From positions 29,172,150-29,236,149 of the forward strand of contig JASXTE010000014.1 of the NCBI GenBank assembly GCA_030280995.1: 64,000 nt of DNA, read 5' to 3'. The number at the start of each line of letters is the position of its first letter. Within the stretch, counting starts at the first letter, position 1. This stretch comes from Hemileia vastatrix. Its lineage: Eukaryota > Basidiomycota > Pucciniomycetes > Pucciniales > Zaghouaniaceae. The notes under the pieces are model-generated. The model saw only the letters and a list, made by a program, of their open reading frames with translations. It searched no databases and was not told the DNA's origin. Positions 1 through 11,019 of the stretch are shown here, piece after piece. A program made the translations under genes and the position numbers.

Positions 1-1380
1 CATCTTTTACAGCTCCTCTTTGCTGTACCTCTTCCTAGCTGCACTCAGCTTACGATCCACCTTTGAAGCATTTGGCTTTGGTTGGGCCTGAGAACTGCTC
101 TTAGGCCTTCCCTCCTTTCCTCCTTCCACATCATATACACCAGCCAAGCATTCACCACTTGACTGTCCACAACAAGAATACAACTCCAAACCACCAAAGG
201 AAGTAGAAAAAGAGACCTTATTTACCTCCTTCCCCTTTCCCTTTCCATCCTCATCCTCCTTACCAGAAGACTTCCCTTGATCAGGAATCTCCTCAAACCT
301 CGGCTTCCCTTGATTGAGACCTCCCCTTCTCCTGACCAAATCAACAGGAGCCTGCCCCTCACTGGACTTAACAAAAGAACCATCAGGGAACTTGAAAACC
401 CTGACATCAAATTCAACCTTTCCTTCAGACACATCCCTGTTCAATGCCTAACAATCATTGGACCTGTGCCCCCTCCTGCTGCAATAAAAGCAGACCCAAG
501 GATCACTCCTACCAGCCCTCCTATCAAAATCTCTAGGCTGAGAAGGTGTCTTATTGACCTTCTTAGCCTCCTGAACAAAAATATGCAGCTGCTTTGTAAG
601 ATCAGCCAACTGCTTCACCACTGGGTCCCTCTACTGTTTGGGAACCTGCACCAAATTCTTCTCCTCCTTCTTCTCCCTAACTCCCTCTTCAGCCAAAGCC
701 TCACTTACTTTGCTGACATACTTAGCACACCCCTCCTGATAGGTGTCCACATCCAATAACTTCAAATGGGCCTCAAAAGCCTCCTTCACCTTATCCAAGG
801 CAGGCAACTTCTGGTCCCCATTAGAAAGAGTCTTCATCAATTCCTTTCTTGATAACTCCTTCAACACATCCATCCTGACATCTCTAGCCAGGGCAGACCA
901 AAGAAAATCCTTGGAAGCATTTTCATGTGCCAGCTCCTCCACTTCCACCAAATATTCCACCGCAGGATCAAACTGTAGCAGAAACTTCCTGTAACTATGT
1001 AAGTTACCAAAACCACCATAAGATTTCCATTCACTGAAAACCTTGTTCAGATCCACCATAGTGAACTCGACACCCCATCTATCCACCATCTCCCTACACA
1101 ATAACATCCAATCCCTCTTCTTGTAGCCAGACATGGCCACAATCTCCTTCTCCACTGACCTATCACCAATGAAGAAGATAATCTGCTTCACCATGTCCAG
1201 GTAGGAAGCATAATCCACTCCAGAAGCAGTTTCATACTTCTCTAGAAACCACTTGACATCCTCCCCATTAAACTTGGTACCATCCCAAGTTTTAATCCTT
1301 ACACACTCCCTAACCATCACAGAAGGAGGACCATCTCCCCAACTGACAGTTACCACAGGAATAGAAGAACCAGAAGCCAT
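1..1380 (-). pseudogene. Family-A Gypsy gag polyprotein (5' half, broken)
   Basis: Gag-like protein of a Ty3/Gypsy element, transcribed leftward and cut by the window edge. The ATG at 1380 follows the primer-binding site and LTR. One frame runs to the edge but carries stops at 631-633 (TAG where the copy at 37979 has Glu), 448-450 (TAG where the copy has Trp) and 7-9 (TAA where the copy has Tyr). A retroviral-type zinc knuckle (C-X2-C-X4-H-X4-C) lies just before the second stop and keeps its His, unlike the related copy downstream. The N-terminal 250 residues match the copy at 37979-38660 almost residue for residue. It is clearly non-functional as a single polyprotein. Confidence 0.85.
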
Positions 1381-1448
1381 TCTTCCAGTCCAAAACACCA
1401 AAAATGGTCAACCAAAGAAAACAGAAATTCCAAAAAACTAGCAAGTTC

Positions 1449-1466
1449 ACCCCACGTTGGGCGCCA
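1449..1466 (-). promoter_or_regulatory. Primer-binding site, tRNA-Lys(CTT) type
   Basis: Read leftward, TGGCGCCCAACGTGGGG begins 4 bases after the LTR end. It is the exact complement of the 3' end of the conserved eukaryotic tRNA-Lys(CUU) sequence (known for mammalian tRNA-Lys1,2). That the fungal tRNA has the same end is inference. Confidence 0.75.
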
Positions 1467-1470
1467 GAAA

Positions 1471-2545
1471 TGTTGACAATCCTATAGTAATAGCTATAGG
1501 CCTTGACCAAGGGAGTTGGAGAAAAACCAGAGAGAAAATCCCCTGTCCCTTTATAAAAATAGAGTGATATTTACTTGCTAAAGTGAGTTGCTTCCTGTTT
1601 TGCTAAAGCTCCTTTTCAACACACTTGACTGCTTGGTGAGCCAAGAAAGTAGTCCCCAGAGAGACTACCTGATCAAAGAACTGAAATTTAGAACAATTTC
1701 CACACCAGAGACAGCAAAGATACTTGATGTAGGCTGCAAATCCACACCAGAGACAGCAATAATACTTGCTATAGCTTGCAAGACTATAAAAGAGAAAACA
1801 GTTGCCAAGGTTAAGTTAAATGAAGAACTCACTTGCTACAAACACAGCCAAATTGTGGCCAGAAAACAGTGAAAACTGAGTGAGGAACAAGGATATCACC
1901 TCCGGATGGTTGTATGATGATTAAGGTTGCCCCAAACTGTCTTATTCACTATGTACACACAGACCACTAACTAAGAGCCCATGCGCACCCACCAATCTGG
2001 CGCCTGTACCCACCAAATTGAATAAAAAACCCTCCTGAAGCGCTCCCTAACCTCCTAAAACAGAGGCGGGCGGGCCGCCTGAAGCGGCCTGGCCTCCCTG
2101 AAGGCAGAAAACCAATAAAAACAACTAATCTACTTAGAAAAATTAGCTACAACTACTAAAATCTTTAAAACACGCAATTTCACTATAACAACTTTGAGAC
2201 ATGAAATATAGAGAAAAATTAGCTCTATCCAATGTTACTAAGCACTTAACCCTAAGAGTGAAGGTTAGCCCGTAAAACACAAAAAACAAAATTAAACAGA
2301 TATATTTTATAAATGAAAAATGAGGAAATGACCCCTTAAAACTTAGAATATGAAAAATGTCTTCATCACATAAAATATAGAGAAAAACTGGGGCTATCCA
2401 ATGATAGTACCCACATACCGGCAGACCCAATATCCACGGAATAAAACCAGAAAAATACCCAATTCCTTAACAGATGTCAATTAAGACATGCACAAACAGC
2501 GCCAAATCACGCAACAAAGGCCCCTTCCAATGTTGGAAGACCACA
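1471..2545 (-). repeat. Family-A LTR (5' LTR of leftward element)
   Basis: About 1,075 bp, bounded by TGTGG...TCAACA when read leftward. It is homologous to the LTRs at 13074-14171, 14626-15724 and 36797-37887. The right boundary is exact because the flanking sequence from 2546 (TGTGTGAATAGC-like) is continuous with an uninterrupted copy at about 11534. The leftward element therefore inserted into that other repeat. The flank 2546-2550 (CCGTG) should recur beyond the window if it is a target duplication. Confidence 0.8.
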
Positions 2546-3538
2546 CCGTGTGAATAGCTTCATTTTTAGCAAAGATAGCTTTTTCACACTATAATTACCC
2601 CACATTCTACAACCACTGTGGGGAAACACACTAAAATAGGCAACAGGCACTTATTTAGTGTCCTAGCTTAATTAATAATGCATTGACTCTCTTTATATGA
2701 ACTAATTTCATTAATAAACTCACTCTTGGCACCTTATTTCACTACCACACTAAAATTCGCCTAAATTTAGTCAAGGATTTACCCATGCAAGCGCCTGCCA
2801 AGGACTGCATGTAGTTACCCCACATCTCATGCTCTTTTTTGAGTTTTGAGTGGTTTCTCAGTCAATATTGGTCATTTTTGAATGGGAATTTCACATAGTA
2901 TAATGTCAGGATTAGCCCCATCATTTCTAAAGTGAATCCCCCTAATTCTTAAGCTATTATTAACCTTAAAAACTCCCTCTTTAGTCTTTTATATTATTTT
3001 TTAATAAGCATATACTCTCTTTTTACCTTATTCTTTAATTTTGATTGATTTTCCTTATTATTATAGTATTTTGACGGTTGTTACTCTTCTAATTATGTCA
3101 TGGGTTACTGGGGATGTTAATGGGAATGTCTATTAGTTGTTTTGAGGCGTCATCAACTGTGTATTGGAGTGGTATATCAAGGGATTCATTTAGGAACTCA
3201 GTGTGTGTAAAAGGAGGTGGATTTTGGGTCTTGTTTCTACATTCTTTATCATTACAATTTACACCATATAACCAAGTCAATTACAATACACTCCAATTAG
3301 TACTTTTATAAGTATTTTTAGTAGTATCTGAATTATTAAACTCTATTTTTCTACCAACTAAAAAGATTGTAAGCCATATATAAAAATAGTGAGAATTATA
3401 TTACTGAGACCATTATTTTGAATTATATTTTACCATTTGTTGGATCTAAATTACAATATTCATATAGGACCATATAAATTTTCTAGACAAAGACTTTTCA
3501 AGCTATTTCACGTCCTTTTAGTTGATCTTATCCTGACA
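2546..3538 (+). repeat. 5' LTR remainder of the deleted chromovirus
   Basis: Aligns with 11524-12515, including shared blocks such as the TAGTGTCCTAGCTTAATTA segment and the ending CTTATCCTGACA versus CAGCCTTACA. Its left part is displaced by the family-A insertion at 2545. Short open frames here (around 3098-3311) look like chance. No gene seen. Confidence 0.65.
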
Positions 3539-5348
3539 ATCTGGAAGACCAGAAGTTTGAATTAATAACAGATTTCAGTGCAGTAAAATCATTACTAAAC
3601 ATGAAAACACCTAATAGGCACATGTTTAGATGGCAACTAGCTGTACAAGAGTACAGAGGAAGAATGACAATCACTCATAGAGCAGGAAAATTGCATTCTA
3701 ATGTGTATTTATTATCCAGAAGTCCTTTGCCAAATGATGCTGACAACCCAGCTTATGTACCTGAAAATGAGGTTATACATATATTTGGGATTTATATAGT
3801 GGATTTAGAGGAAGATTTTATGCAAACTATATTGGAAAATTATTCATCTGATAAAGATTTGGCTAAATTATCTACCATTTTAGATGATCCAAATAATGCC
3901 TCCATGAGTGCATTAATTAAAACCTTGCCTCCAAAGTATAAAAATGTGTTGGAAAAAGGTAAACTTTCAATTGAAGATGGATATATATATTACAGAAAAA
4001 AGCTAGGTAATGTAATAGTTATACTACCTTCTATGAAAGAGTTAATGTTGAGTACTTGTCATGATGACATCTTAGCTGGTCATTTTGATTTTCACAAAAC
4101 ATTAACCAGATTTAAAATTACAGCCTGGTGGATAAACATGAAAGAAGATGTACAAAAATACATTGAAACATTTGACTCTTGTCATAAATCTAAAAGATTA
4201 ACTGGGAAGAGAGCTGGGTTGTTGCAACAAATAGAGCAACCAAAAGCTCCATGGGAAATTATAAACATGGATTTTGTAACTGGCTTGCCATTAGCAGGAA
4301 AAGAAAGTTTCAATTATTGCTGGGTAATTGTGGATAGATTAACAAAAATGTGTAAATCTATCCCTACCAATAAAGAGGTATCGGCAAAAAACTTGGCATT
4401 ACTATGGTGGACTCAAATGATGAATACTGCTGGGTTCCCCAAAGCCATAATCTCTGAAAGAGACCCTAAATTTACTTCAGAGTTCTGGACATCATTGATG
4501 GAAGTATCAGGTTGTCAATTGAAATTTTCTACAGCACATTATCCACAAACTGATGGGCTGGCTGAGAGAATGATACAGACTCTAGAAGATATGATCAGAA
4601 GATATTGTGCCTTTGGATTAGAATACAAAGTCAATGAGAAATTCACACATGACTGGGTAACATTAATTCCTGGCATTGAATTTGCTTATAATAGTACAAC
4701 TCATTCTGTAACAGAGAAAAATTCATTTGAACTCTGGCTGGGATATATTTCAAATACCCCAGTGAATCATTAGCAAAAATTACCAAGGTTAGATATACAC
4801 CCTGGTACTAAATCCTTTATTCATATGCAACAAATGTGTAGAAATCATGCAGAGGAATGCATCCAAAAAGAATTTGAATATGAAAGGATAAGGTGGGATA
4901 TATCTTATAAAGAATTTGAATTCAAAAAAGGAGATGAAGTCCTAATTTCAACACTACATTTTAACTTACAAGGTAATGTTAAATTAAAGGATCCCTTTGT
5001 AGGACCTTTTTTAGTAAGCAAAATGGTTGGTAATAATGATGAGAAAGTCATACTATATGTCCCATATGTTAGGAAACATCCAGTTTTCCTTATCTCATTA
5101 TTAAAACCTTACCATGCAAATGATCCTGACTTATTTCCAAAAGAAGAGGAATGCCTAAAAAGCAAAGTGAAGAAATTGTGGAAAAGGTAAAGATTGAAAA
5201 AATACTCAAGAAAAGAATTCTTACTAAAGAGAAAGGAACTGAGTATTTATTAAGATTTTAGGAGAAATCAAATGAATTTGATAAATGGATACCTGAAAAA
5301 GAAATTTCAAATCTATCCTCCCTTCTTAAAAAATTTAAACAGATATAA
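3539..5348 (+). pseudogene. Chromovirus pol fragment: RNase H end, integrase, chromodomain
   Basis: The frame enters at 3541 inside the RNase H end (ITDFSAVKSLLN, then the RW..AVQEYRG region typical of Gypsy tethers). It continues through the integrase zinc region (H...H...CHKSK) and core: first Asp in NMDFVTGLP (about 4267), second Asp in SERDPKF (about 4459), Glu in LAERMIQ (about 4561). A GPF-type module follows near 5000. An in-frame TAG lies at 4771-4773. The frame then shifts by one base before a chromodomain (5166-5348, IEKILKKR...TEYLLRF...W), which has its own stop at 5259-5261. No RT or protease remains. The chromodomain places the source in the chromoviruses. Confidence 0.85.
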
Positions 5349-5527
5349 ACCACTGTTAGACCAGCTGAGGGGTTAAAAAACTAGTACTCATAATATTTTG
5401 TTATGTTTTATTTCTTTAAAGAATTAATCTTTAATGATACACAATTTTCTGAATACCTGAAAAATAATATAAAATAAAAAAAGTGCATAACTTATCTTTT
5501 TTTTTATTATTTTTTTTGGGTGGGCAA
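5349..5527 (+). other. 3' untranslated stretch of the chromovirus
   Basis: AT-rich non-coding sequence with a T-run at about 5497-5517, ending GGGTGGGCAA immediately before the Copia insertion. Joined across the Copia element it abuts the 3' LTR at 11020, so the G-rich end is a plausible polypurine tract. Confidence 0.5.
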
Positions 5528-6214
5528 TGTTAGAATTGACGCAATGACTTTTCCTCCCTTTTTGTCTTCTCACCTTTTGTCACTTGGTAATTACACTCCT
5601 ATTAGCTATTCCTGCATAACTGTCCCTTGTATTTACACCCATCACGAAAATGTTTAGTAATAGCTTTTTCTGCTAGATCACGCATTTGAGCGTATCTACT
5701 TCTCTCTGCTTACCACATTAATTAGAAATTAATCAACCCACTACATGTAACTAATTATCGCACCTGCAGTAGTCATTGGTCTCTTGAGTTTAAATAGGGT
5801 CTATCGACTACTATCTTTCCTCGGTTAACCAACGACTCCTGCAGGTGTGTATTTCTTATCTTTCTCTCCTCCTTCCCGTTATTTACTATCTTCTATCTCA
5901 TGATCCTTAGGTATTTACTGCTTCGTACTCCCTTGAGCTCATCCACCTGCTTACTTGGGATTACTATCGCTGCCCTAAGGTACTTTTTACACTTTCCTTG
6001 TCTTATCCTATACAAACTGTCTAGTCCACTTGCAATATAAGAGTTAACCAACGACTCCTGCAGGTATTTACTGCTTCGTACTCCCTTGAGCTCATCCACC
6101 TGCTTACTTGGGATTACTATCGCTGCCCTAAGGTATTTACTGCTTCGTACTCCCTTGAGCTCATCCACCTGCTTACTTGGGATTACTATCGCTGCCCTAA
6201 GTCCTTGTCTTACA
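5528..6214 (+). repeat. Copia 5' LTR
   Basis: 687 bp, TG...CA, with three copies of a 69 bp unit; the 3' LTR has two, which explains the length difference. Open frames across the unit on both strands are by-products of the repeat. Confidence 0.93.
5910..6200 (+). repeat. 69 bp units in the Copia 5' LTR (three copies)
   Basis: Units start GGTATTTACTGCTTCG at 5910, 6063 and 6132. The last two are in perfect tandem; an 84 bp spacer separates the first from the second. In the 3' LTR the units are at 10778 and 10931 only. Confidence 0.9.
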
Positions 6215-6231
6215 GATTATGAGACCGGCTG
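6215..6231 (+). promoter_or_regulatory. Copia primer-binding site, likely half-tRNA-Met
   Basis: Immediately after the 5' LTR, GATTATGAGACCGGCTG contains ATTATGAGAC, the complement of GTCTCATAAT. That is the anticodon stem-loop around CAT of elongator tRNA-Met. Copia-type elements are known to prime from an internal tRNA-Met fragment rather than the 3' end. The exact fungal tRNA was not checked. Confidence 0.6.
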
Positions 6232-6281
6232 TCTACATTACTTTATTCCAGTCAATTTTTTTTCACTATCTCTACTCAATC

Positions 6282-7061
6282 ATGCAGACCTCCGACGTAA
6301 ACCTTACTGGTGTTCCCGTCCTAGACAAGGACAACTATCAACTGTGGGCATTCTGAATGGAGAGCATATTCATGCAACAAAACCTCTATGATATTGTCAT
6401 CAACAACGCTAAAACTCCCTCTGAGTCTGACCCAGATCACTCTCCGTTTAAATTACGCAAACAAAAAGCAACTGGCCTCATGACCCAGTTCATGAACCCT
6501 TACCATCTCAGACTTTTTGTGACCGTTGCAAATAAAAATGACCCTCACCAACTATGGTCTGATCTTAAGTCTCATTATAAATCCTCGAGTGAAAATAACC
6601 AAATGTGAGTCTTTCAAAAATTTGCCCTAGTCTCCTACCCAGGAGACATTAATAAATATATTGAACTCATAAAAAACATCGAAGCCAAATTAGTCGCTGT
6701 TAAAATTGAATTAAAGGAACACTTACTAGCCTCATACTTCCTTTATCGACTCCCCAAGGAATTCTCTTCACTTCAAGATGCTCTTCTCCATAATGCCCAA
6801 GCTCAAAAAGAATCCATCAAAGTAAAAACTCTCATTGATTCTCTCGACAACCACAATTTGGAAAAAGTCATAACCCAGAATGACCAGCCTAAAGCTTTTC
6901 AAACCACCGAAAAACGAAACTACGAAATCTGTACTGGTGGTAAGCACAACCCCAAAACCAAACATCAGGAGTCCAAATGTTTTCAATTACATCCTCACCT
7001 AAGAAACAAAAGACCCGAAACCGCCAAAGCCAATATAGCTGTCGAAATAACACCAACTCCC
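6282..7061 (+). pseudogene. Copia gag (UBN2-type) with two in-frame stops
   Basis: The ATG at 6282 starts a gag with the Copia opening VLDKDNYQLWAF. TGA stops interrupt it at 6354-6356 and 6606-6608, and the same frame continues through both. A Cys/His cluster (ICTGGKHNP...SKCFQLHP, about 6930-6990) corresponds to the modified zinc knuckle of fungal Copia gags. It is fused in frame to the protease. The product would end within 24 codons unless the first TGA is read through. Confidence 0.8.
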
Positions 7062-8724
7062 CTTGACTTATCATCAGTCCAACCGACAATCTCTAAATGC
7101 CTCTCAATTTTCGCTAGTGTCCCCAACAACATTTTTGTCTTGGACAGCGGTGCTACGCAACACATGTTCAATTCCATTGAACACTTCTGCTCATTTACCC
7201 CCTCTAAATCATCTGTCGCATTCGGGGACGAAAGTACTGTACCCTCAGAAGGATTCGGAACAGTTATCCTCGGGTCACACAACCAGCGTACTCCCCTGGA
7301 AAACTGCCTCCTTGTACCTTCTCTAAAACTAAACCTCATTAGTCTCGGTGCACTACAAAAAAGACTCAAAAGCATGGAACTCACCATCAATGGAAACGAC
7401 TTCTCTCTCATCACAAAGTCTGGATTCAGACTGAGAGGAGTGTTTGAGGATGATTTACTTGTTCTCAAAGACGTTTTCACTGGTGAGTCTCCCTCTGCTA
7501 ATGTTTCTTTTCTTTCAGTTGCTAACTCCTCTGCCATTTGGCATAACAGACTAGGACACCCAGAAAAACCGTAATGGACTATCTGCGGACTCATCAGCAG
7601 ATCAAACCTTCTGACTCTACTGATCCATTCTGTGAAAGCTGTGTCGAAGCAAAACATAACTCCTTACCATTTCCTGGCTCCCTTCCTAAGGCATCAAGAC
7701 CTCTTGAATATATCCACTCCGACTTAAGCGGAAAGATCTTTCCCCGTCCCTTGGCGGTAGTCTCTATTACTTTCAATTAACTGACTACTTTACGTCATAT
7801 TGTTTCATTTATATCCTTAAAAATAAGAGTGATACTTTCCAAACATTCCTACATTTCAAGAAAACTATTGAATTAGCACTAAATAAAAAAATTTGTCACT
7901 TAGTCAATGATGGTGGAGGGGAATATTGCAATAAAGAGTTTAAAAACTATCTGATGAGTGAGGGAATACAAATGCATATTACCGCTCCATATACTCCTAA
8001 ACAGAACCCTGTAGCTGAACGTGTTAACCGAACCACTACAGAGAAAGCCAAAGCATTATTATTTCACGCCAACCTACCCCCGGAACTCTGGGCAGAAGCT
8101 GTAACCACAGCTGTATACTTGTACAATCGCACTCCCACTAAAACTCAACACATGAAGTCACCTTTTGAGCAATTGTATGGAACTCCCCCTAAACTGACTC
8201 ACCTTCGAACCTTTAGATGTAGCGCTTATTCACTCATTCCAAAAAAATTGCGCAAAGGTAAATTTGACTCATCTTCACACCTGTATATCCTTGTGGGCTA
8301 CGATGAGACACTGAGTTCCTACCGGCTACTTGACCCTAAAACCCATAACATCTCATATTCTCATGACGTTGTCTTCAATGAGGAAGAATTCCCTTATCTA
8401 AAAATCCGGCAGTCAACTGTTACAAATCAGCTTTTCCCTTTTCCTCCCCTAACAGAAGACAACCTCCTAACCACCGGGCTACCTCATGACTCCCCTGAAC
8501 CTGACAGTAACGATGAGGCATCAATGTCAAACCCATCACCAGATGCTCCATCAGATGGGATCTCATCCAACTCAACTCCCAACTCCGAGTCTGAGGATGA
8601 TGAAGAGGTTTTGGAACTCATTAGACCTAAGCGCATTCCAGTATGTGACAGGTTCACCCATGTTCCTGATGATGTTCCCCGTCGCAGGAAATCTCCTCAG
8701 ACATTAACCCAAATAACATCCTAA
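7062..8724 (+). pseudogene. Copia protease and integrase, two frameshifts
   Basis: The aspartic protease motif FVLDSGATQHM lies at about 7134-7166. A GAG-pre-integrase segment (WHNRLGHP, about 7540) ends at a TAA (7572-7574). The reading then shifts frame to CESCVEAKHN and the first integrase Asp (YIHSDLSG), and shifts again near 7745. The third frame carries the second Asp (NDGGGEY, about 7905) and the catalytic Glu (AERVNRTT, about 8015). An acidic Ser-rich linker follows before a frame change near 8700. All catalytic residues are visible but no single frame links them. Confidence 0.85.
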
Positions 8725-10415
8725 ATTATCCTCCCACTCGCCGACCCCCTGACAGGTCACTCCTATCCACGACAACTCCACTTGCAGCTGAAGTACCCAT
8801 ACCTAGGAACTTCAATGAGGCAATCACTGGACTCGAGTCAGATGCCTGGTCCAATGCGATTAAGACCGAGTTAGAGAACATGGATACCCACTGTGTCTGG
8901 GAAGTTATAGAGAAGCCCACTGCAGTCAAAACCATCGGCGTGAAATGGGTCTTTACTGTCAAAGAAACCAAAGATGGAGGTATCGCGAAATTCAAGGCCC
9001 GTTTATGTGCCCAAGGGTTCTTACAACAAGAAGGGATTGATTACTTCGAGACTTTTGCTCCAACCGGCCGGCTCACCACCTTGCGCATCCTCCTAGCTCT
9101 TGCCATCCAAAATAACTATAGTATGGAGCATATGGATGTAAAGGGGGCCTTTCTTCATGGGACGTTAGAGGAAGACGTGTATATGAGAATTCCCTCTGGT
9201 GTTGCAACACCTTCCTCGATCACCAACCCAATACTAAAATTGCGGAAATCCATCTATGGTCTCAAGCAGTCACCCCGATGTTGGTCAAAAGAAATCAACA
9301 ACTTTTTCTCTGCCATCGATATGTTTCCCTCTAGTGCCGATCCTTGCTTATTTTTCTCAAAAAACACTGATAATCCTGTATTTGTTTACCTCCATGTGGA
9401 CAATCTGGCTGTATTTGGTAAAGATCTAACCCAATTCAAAGGTAAAATCAAAGAAAGATTCAACATGGAATTTCTCGGCCCCCTCTCCTACTTCCTAGGT
9501 ATGAAAATCACACACGACAGTCAACAAAGGACCATCAGCCTCTCTCAACCCTCATACATCGTAAATCTACTCAAAGAATACAATATGGCCTCTTGCAAAT
9601 CAGTGGCAACACCACTTCTTCCTCATGATCATCTTATCCCGGCTACTCCAGCAGAGATCCAAAATTTCAACAACCTCAAAATCAATTATCGACAAGCCAT
9701 TGGGTCCCTCAATTACCTGGTACAATGTACTAGACCCGATCTGGCCTTCTCAGTGAGTCAACTATCCCAGCACCTCGAACAACCCGGGATCCCTCATTGG
9801 ATAGCTTTCAAACACGTTCTTCGGTACCTAGCTGGAAGCAAAGATCTTTCTCTTACCTACTCACAACTGGACTCATCCCTCCATCCTCAAGGTCATTTCT
9901 CATGGTCAAATCCTACTGGTTTTGCCGACGCAGATTGGGCTGGATGTCCCAGTACCCGTAGATCCACTACAGGATATCTTTTCCTCCTAAACGGTGGTGC
10001 CATTTCATGGCAATCCAGAAAACAACCTACTGTTGCACTCTCTTCTTCAGAAGCTGAATATCGTTCTTGTACTACTGCTGGACAAGAAGCCATTTGGCTC
10101 AAACATCTCTTCAAATCAATCAATATTCCAATCTCTTGCCCTCTGACCTTGTATGGAGATAACCAAGGCGCCATAGCACTCTCTCAAAATCCCATATTTC
10201 AAGCAAGAACAAAACACATCGAAGTACAATACCACTGGATTCGGGAACAAGTTCTACTTGGTAATATCGAAATTCCGTATACTCCGACCTCCTCAATGCT
10301 TGCCGACTGCCTCACGAAATCTACTCCAGGAAAAACCCTTACGACATTCCTCAACTCTTGTGGATTACTGCTTCCCAAATCACAAGACAGGAGGGTGTTA
10401 GAATTGACGCAATGA
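8700..10415 (+). pseudogene. Copia reverse transcriptase and RNase H
   Basis: Open for 572 codons. RVT_2-type RT begins around WSNAIKTELENM and includes YGLKQSPRCW. The catalytic box reads LHVDNLAVFG (about 9390), where families of this type have two adjacent Asp residues; the second is Asn (AAC), predicting loss of polymerase activity. RNase H follows with DADWAG, SSSEAEY, YGDNQGA and ADCLTK. The stop at 10413-10415 lies 18 bp inside the 3' LTR. A purine stretch GACAGGAGGG precedes that LTR as a polypurine tract. Confidence 0.88.
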
Positions 10416-11013
10416 CTTTTCCTCCCTTTTTGTCTTCTCACCTTTTGTCACTTAGTAATTACACTCCTATTAGCTATTCCTGCATAACTGTCCCTTGTAT
10501 TTACACCCATCACGAAAATGTTTAGTAATAGCTTTTTCTGCTAGATCACGCATTTGAGCGTATCTACTTCTCTCTGCTTACCACATTAATTAGAAATTAA
10601 TCAACCCACTACATGTAACTAATTATCGCACCTGCAGTAGTCATTGGTCTCTTGAGGTTAAATAGGGTCTATTGACTACTATCTTTCCTCAGTTAACCAA
10701 CGACTCCTGCAGGTGTGTATTTCTTATCTTTCTCTCCTCCTTCCCGTTATTTACTATCTTCTATCTCATGATCCTTAGGTATTTACTGCTTCGTACTCCC
10801 TTGAGCTCATCCACCTGCTTACTTGGGATTACTATCGCTGCCCTAAGGTACTTTTTACACTTTCCTTGTCTTATCCTATACAAACTGTCTAGTCCACTTG
10901 CAATATAAGAGTTAACCAACGACTCCTGCAGGTATTTACTGCTTCGTACTCCCTTGAGCTCATCCACCTGCTTACTTGGGATTACTATCGCTGCCCTAAG
11001 TCCTTGTCTTACA
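10396..11013 (+). repeat. Copia 3' LTR
   Basis: 618 bp. It differs from the 5' LTR at about four bases and lacks one 69 bp unit. It is followed by the duplicated GGCAA. Confidence 0.93.
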
Positions 11014-11019
11014 GGCAAG

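Larger units (their letters stand above)
5528..11013 (+). mobile_element. Ty1/Copia retrotransposon, near-complete, defective
   Basis: Bounded by LTRs 5528-6214 and 10396-11013 (both TGTTAGAATT...CTTACA) and by a perfect 5 bp target duplication GGCAA (5523-5527 and 11014-11018). Domain order is gag, protease, integrase, RT, RNase H, which defines Copia. LTRs differ at about four bases plus one 69 bp unit, so the insertion looks recent. The coding region nevertheless carries two stops, three frameshifts and a mutated RT catalytic motif. Confidence 0.95.

Noticed and set aside
5893..6391. Repetitive open frames on both strands in the Copia LTR (and 10672-11018)
   Set aside because: They are created by the 69 bp LTR units (length divisible by three) and show no protein features.
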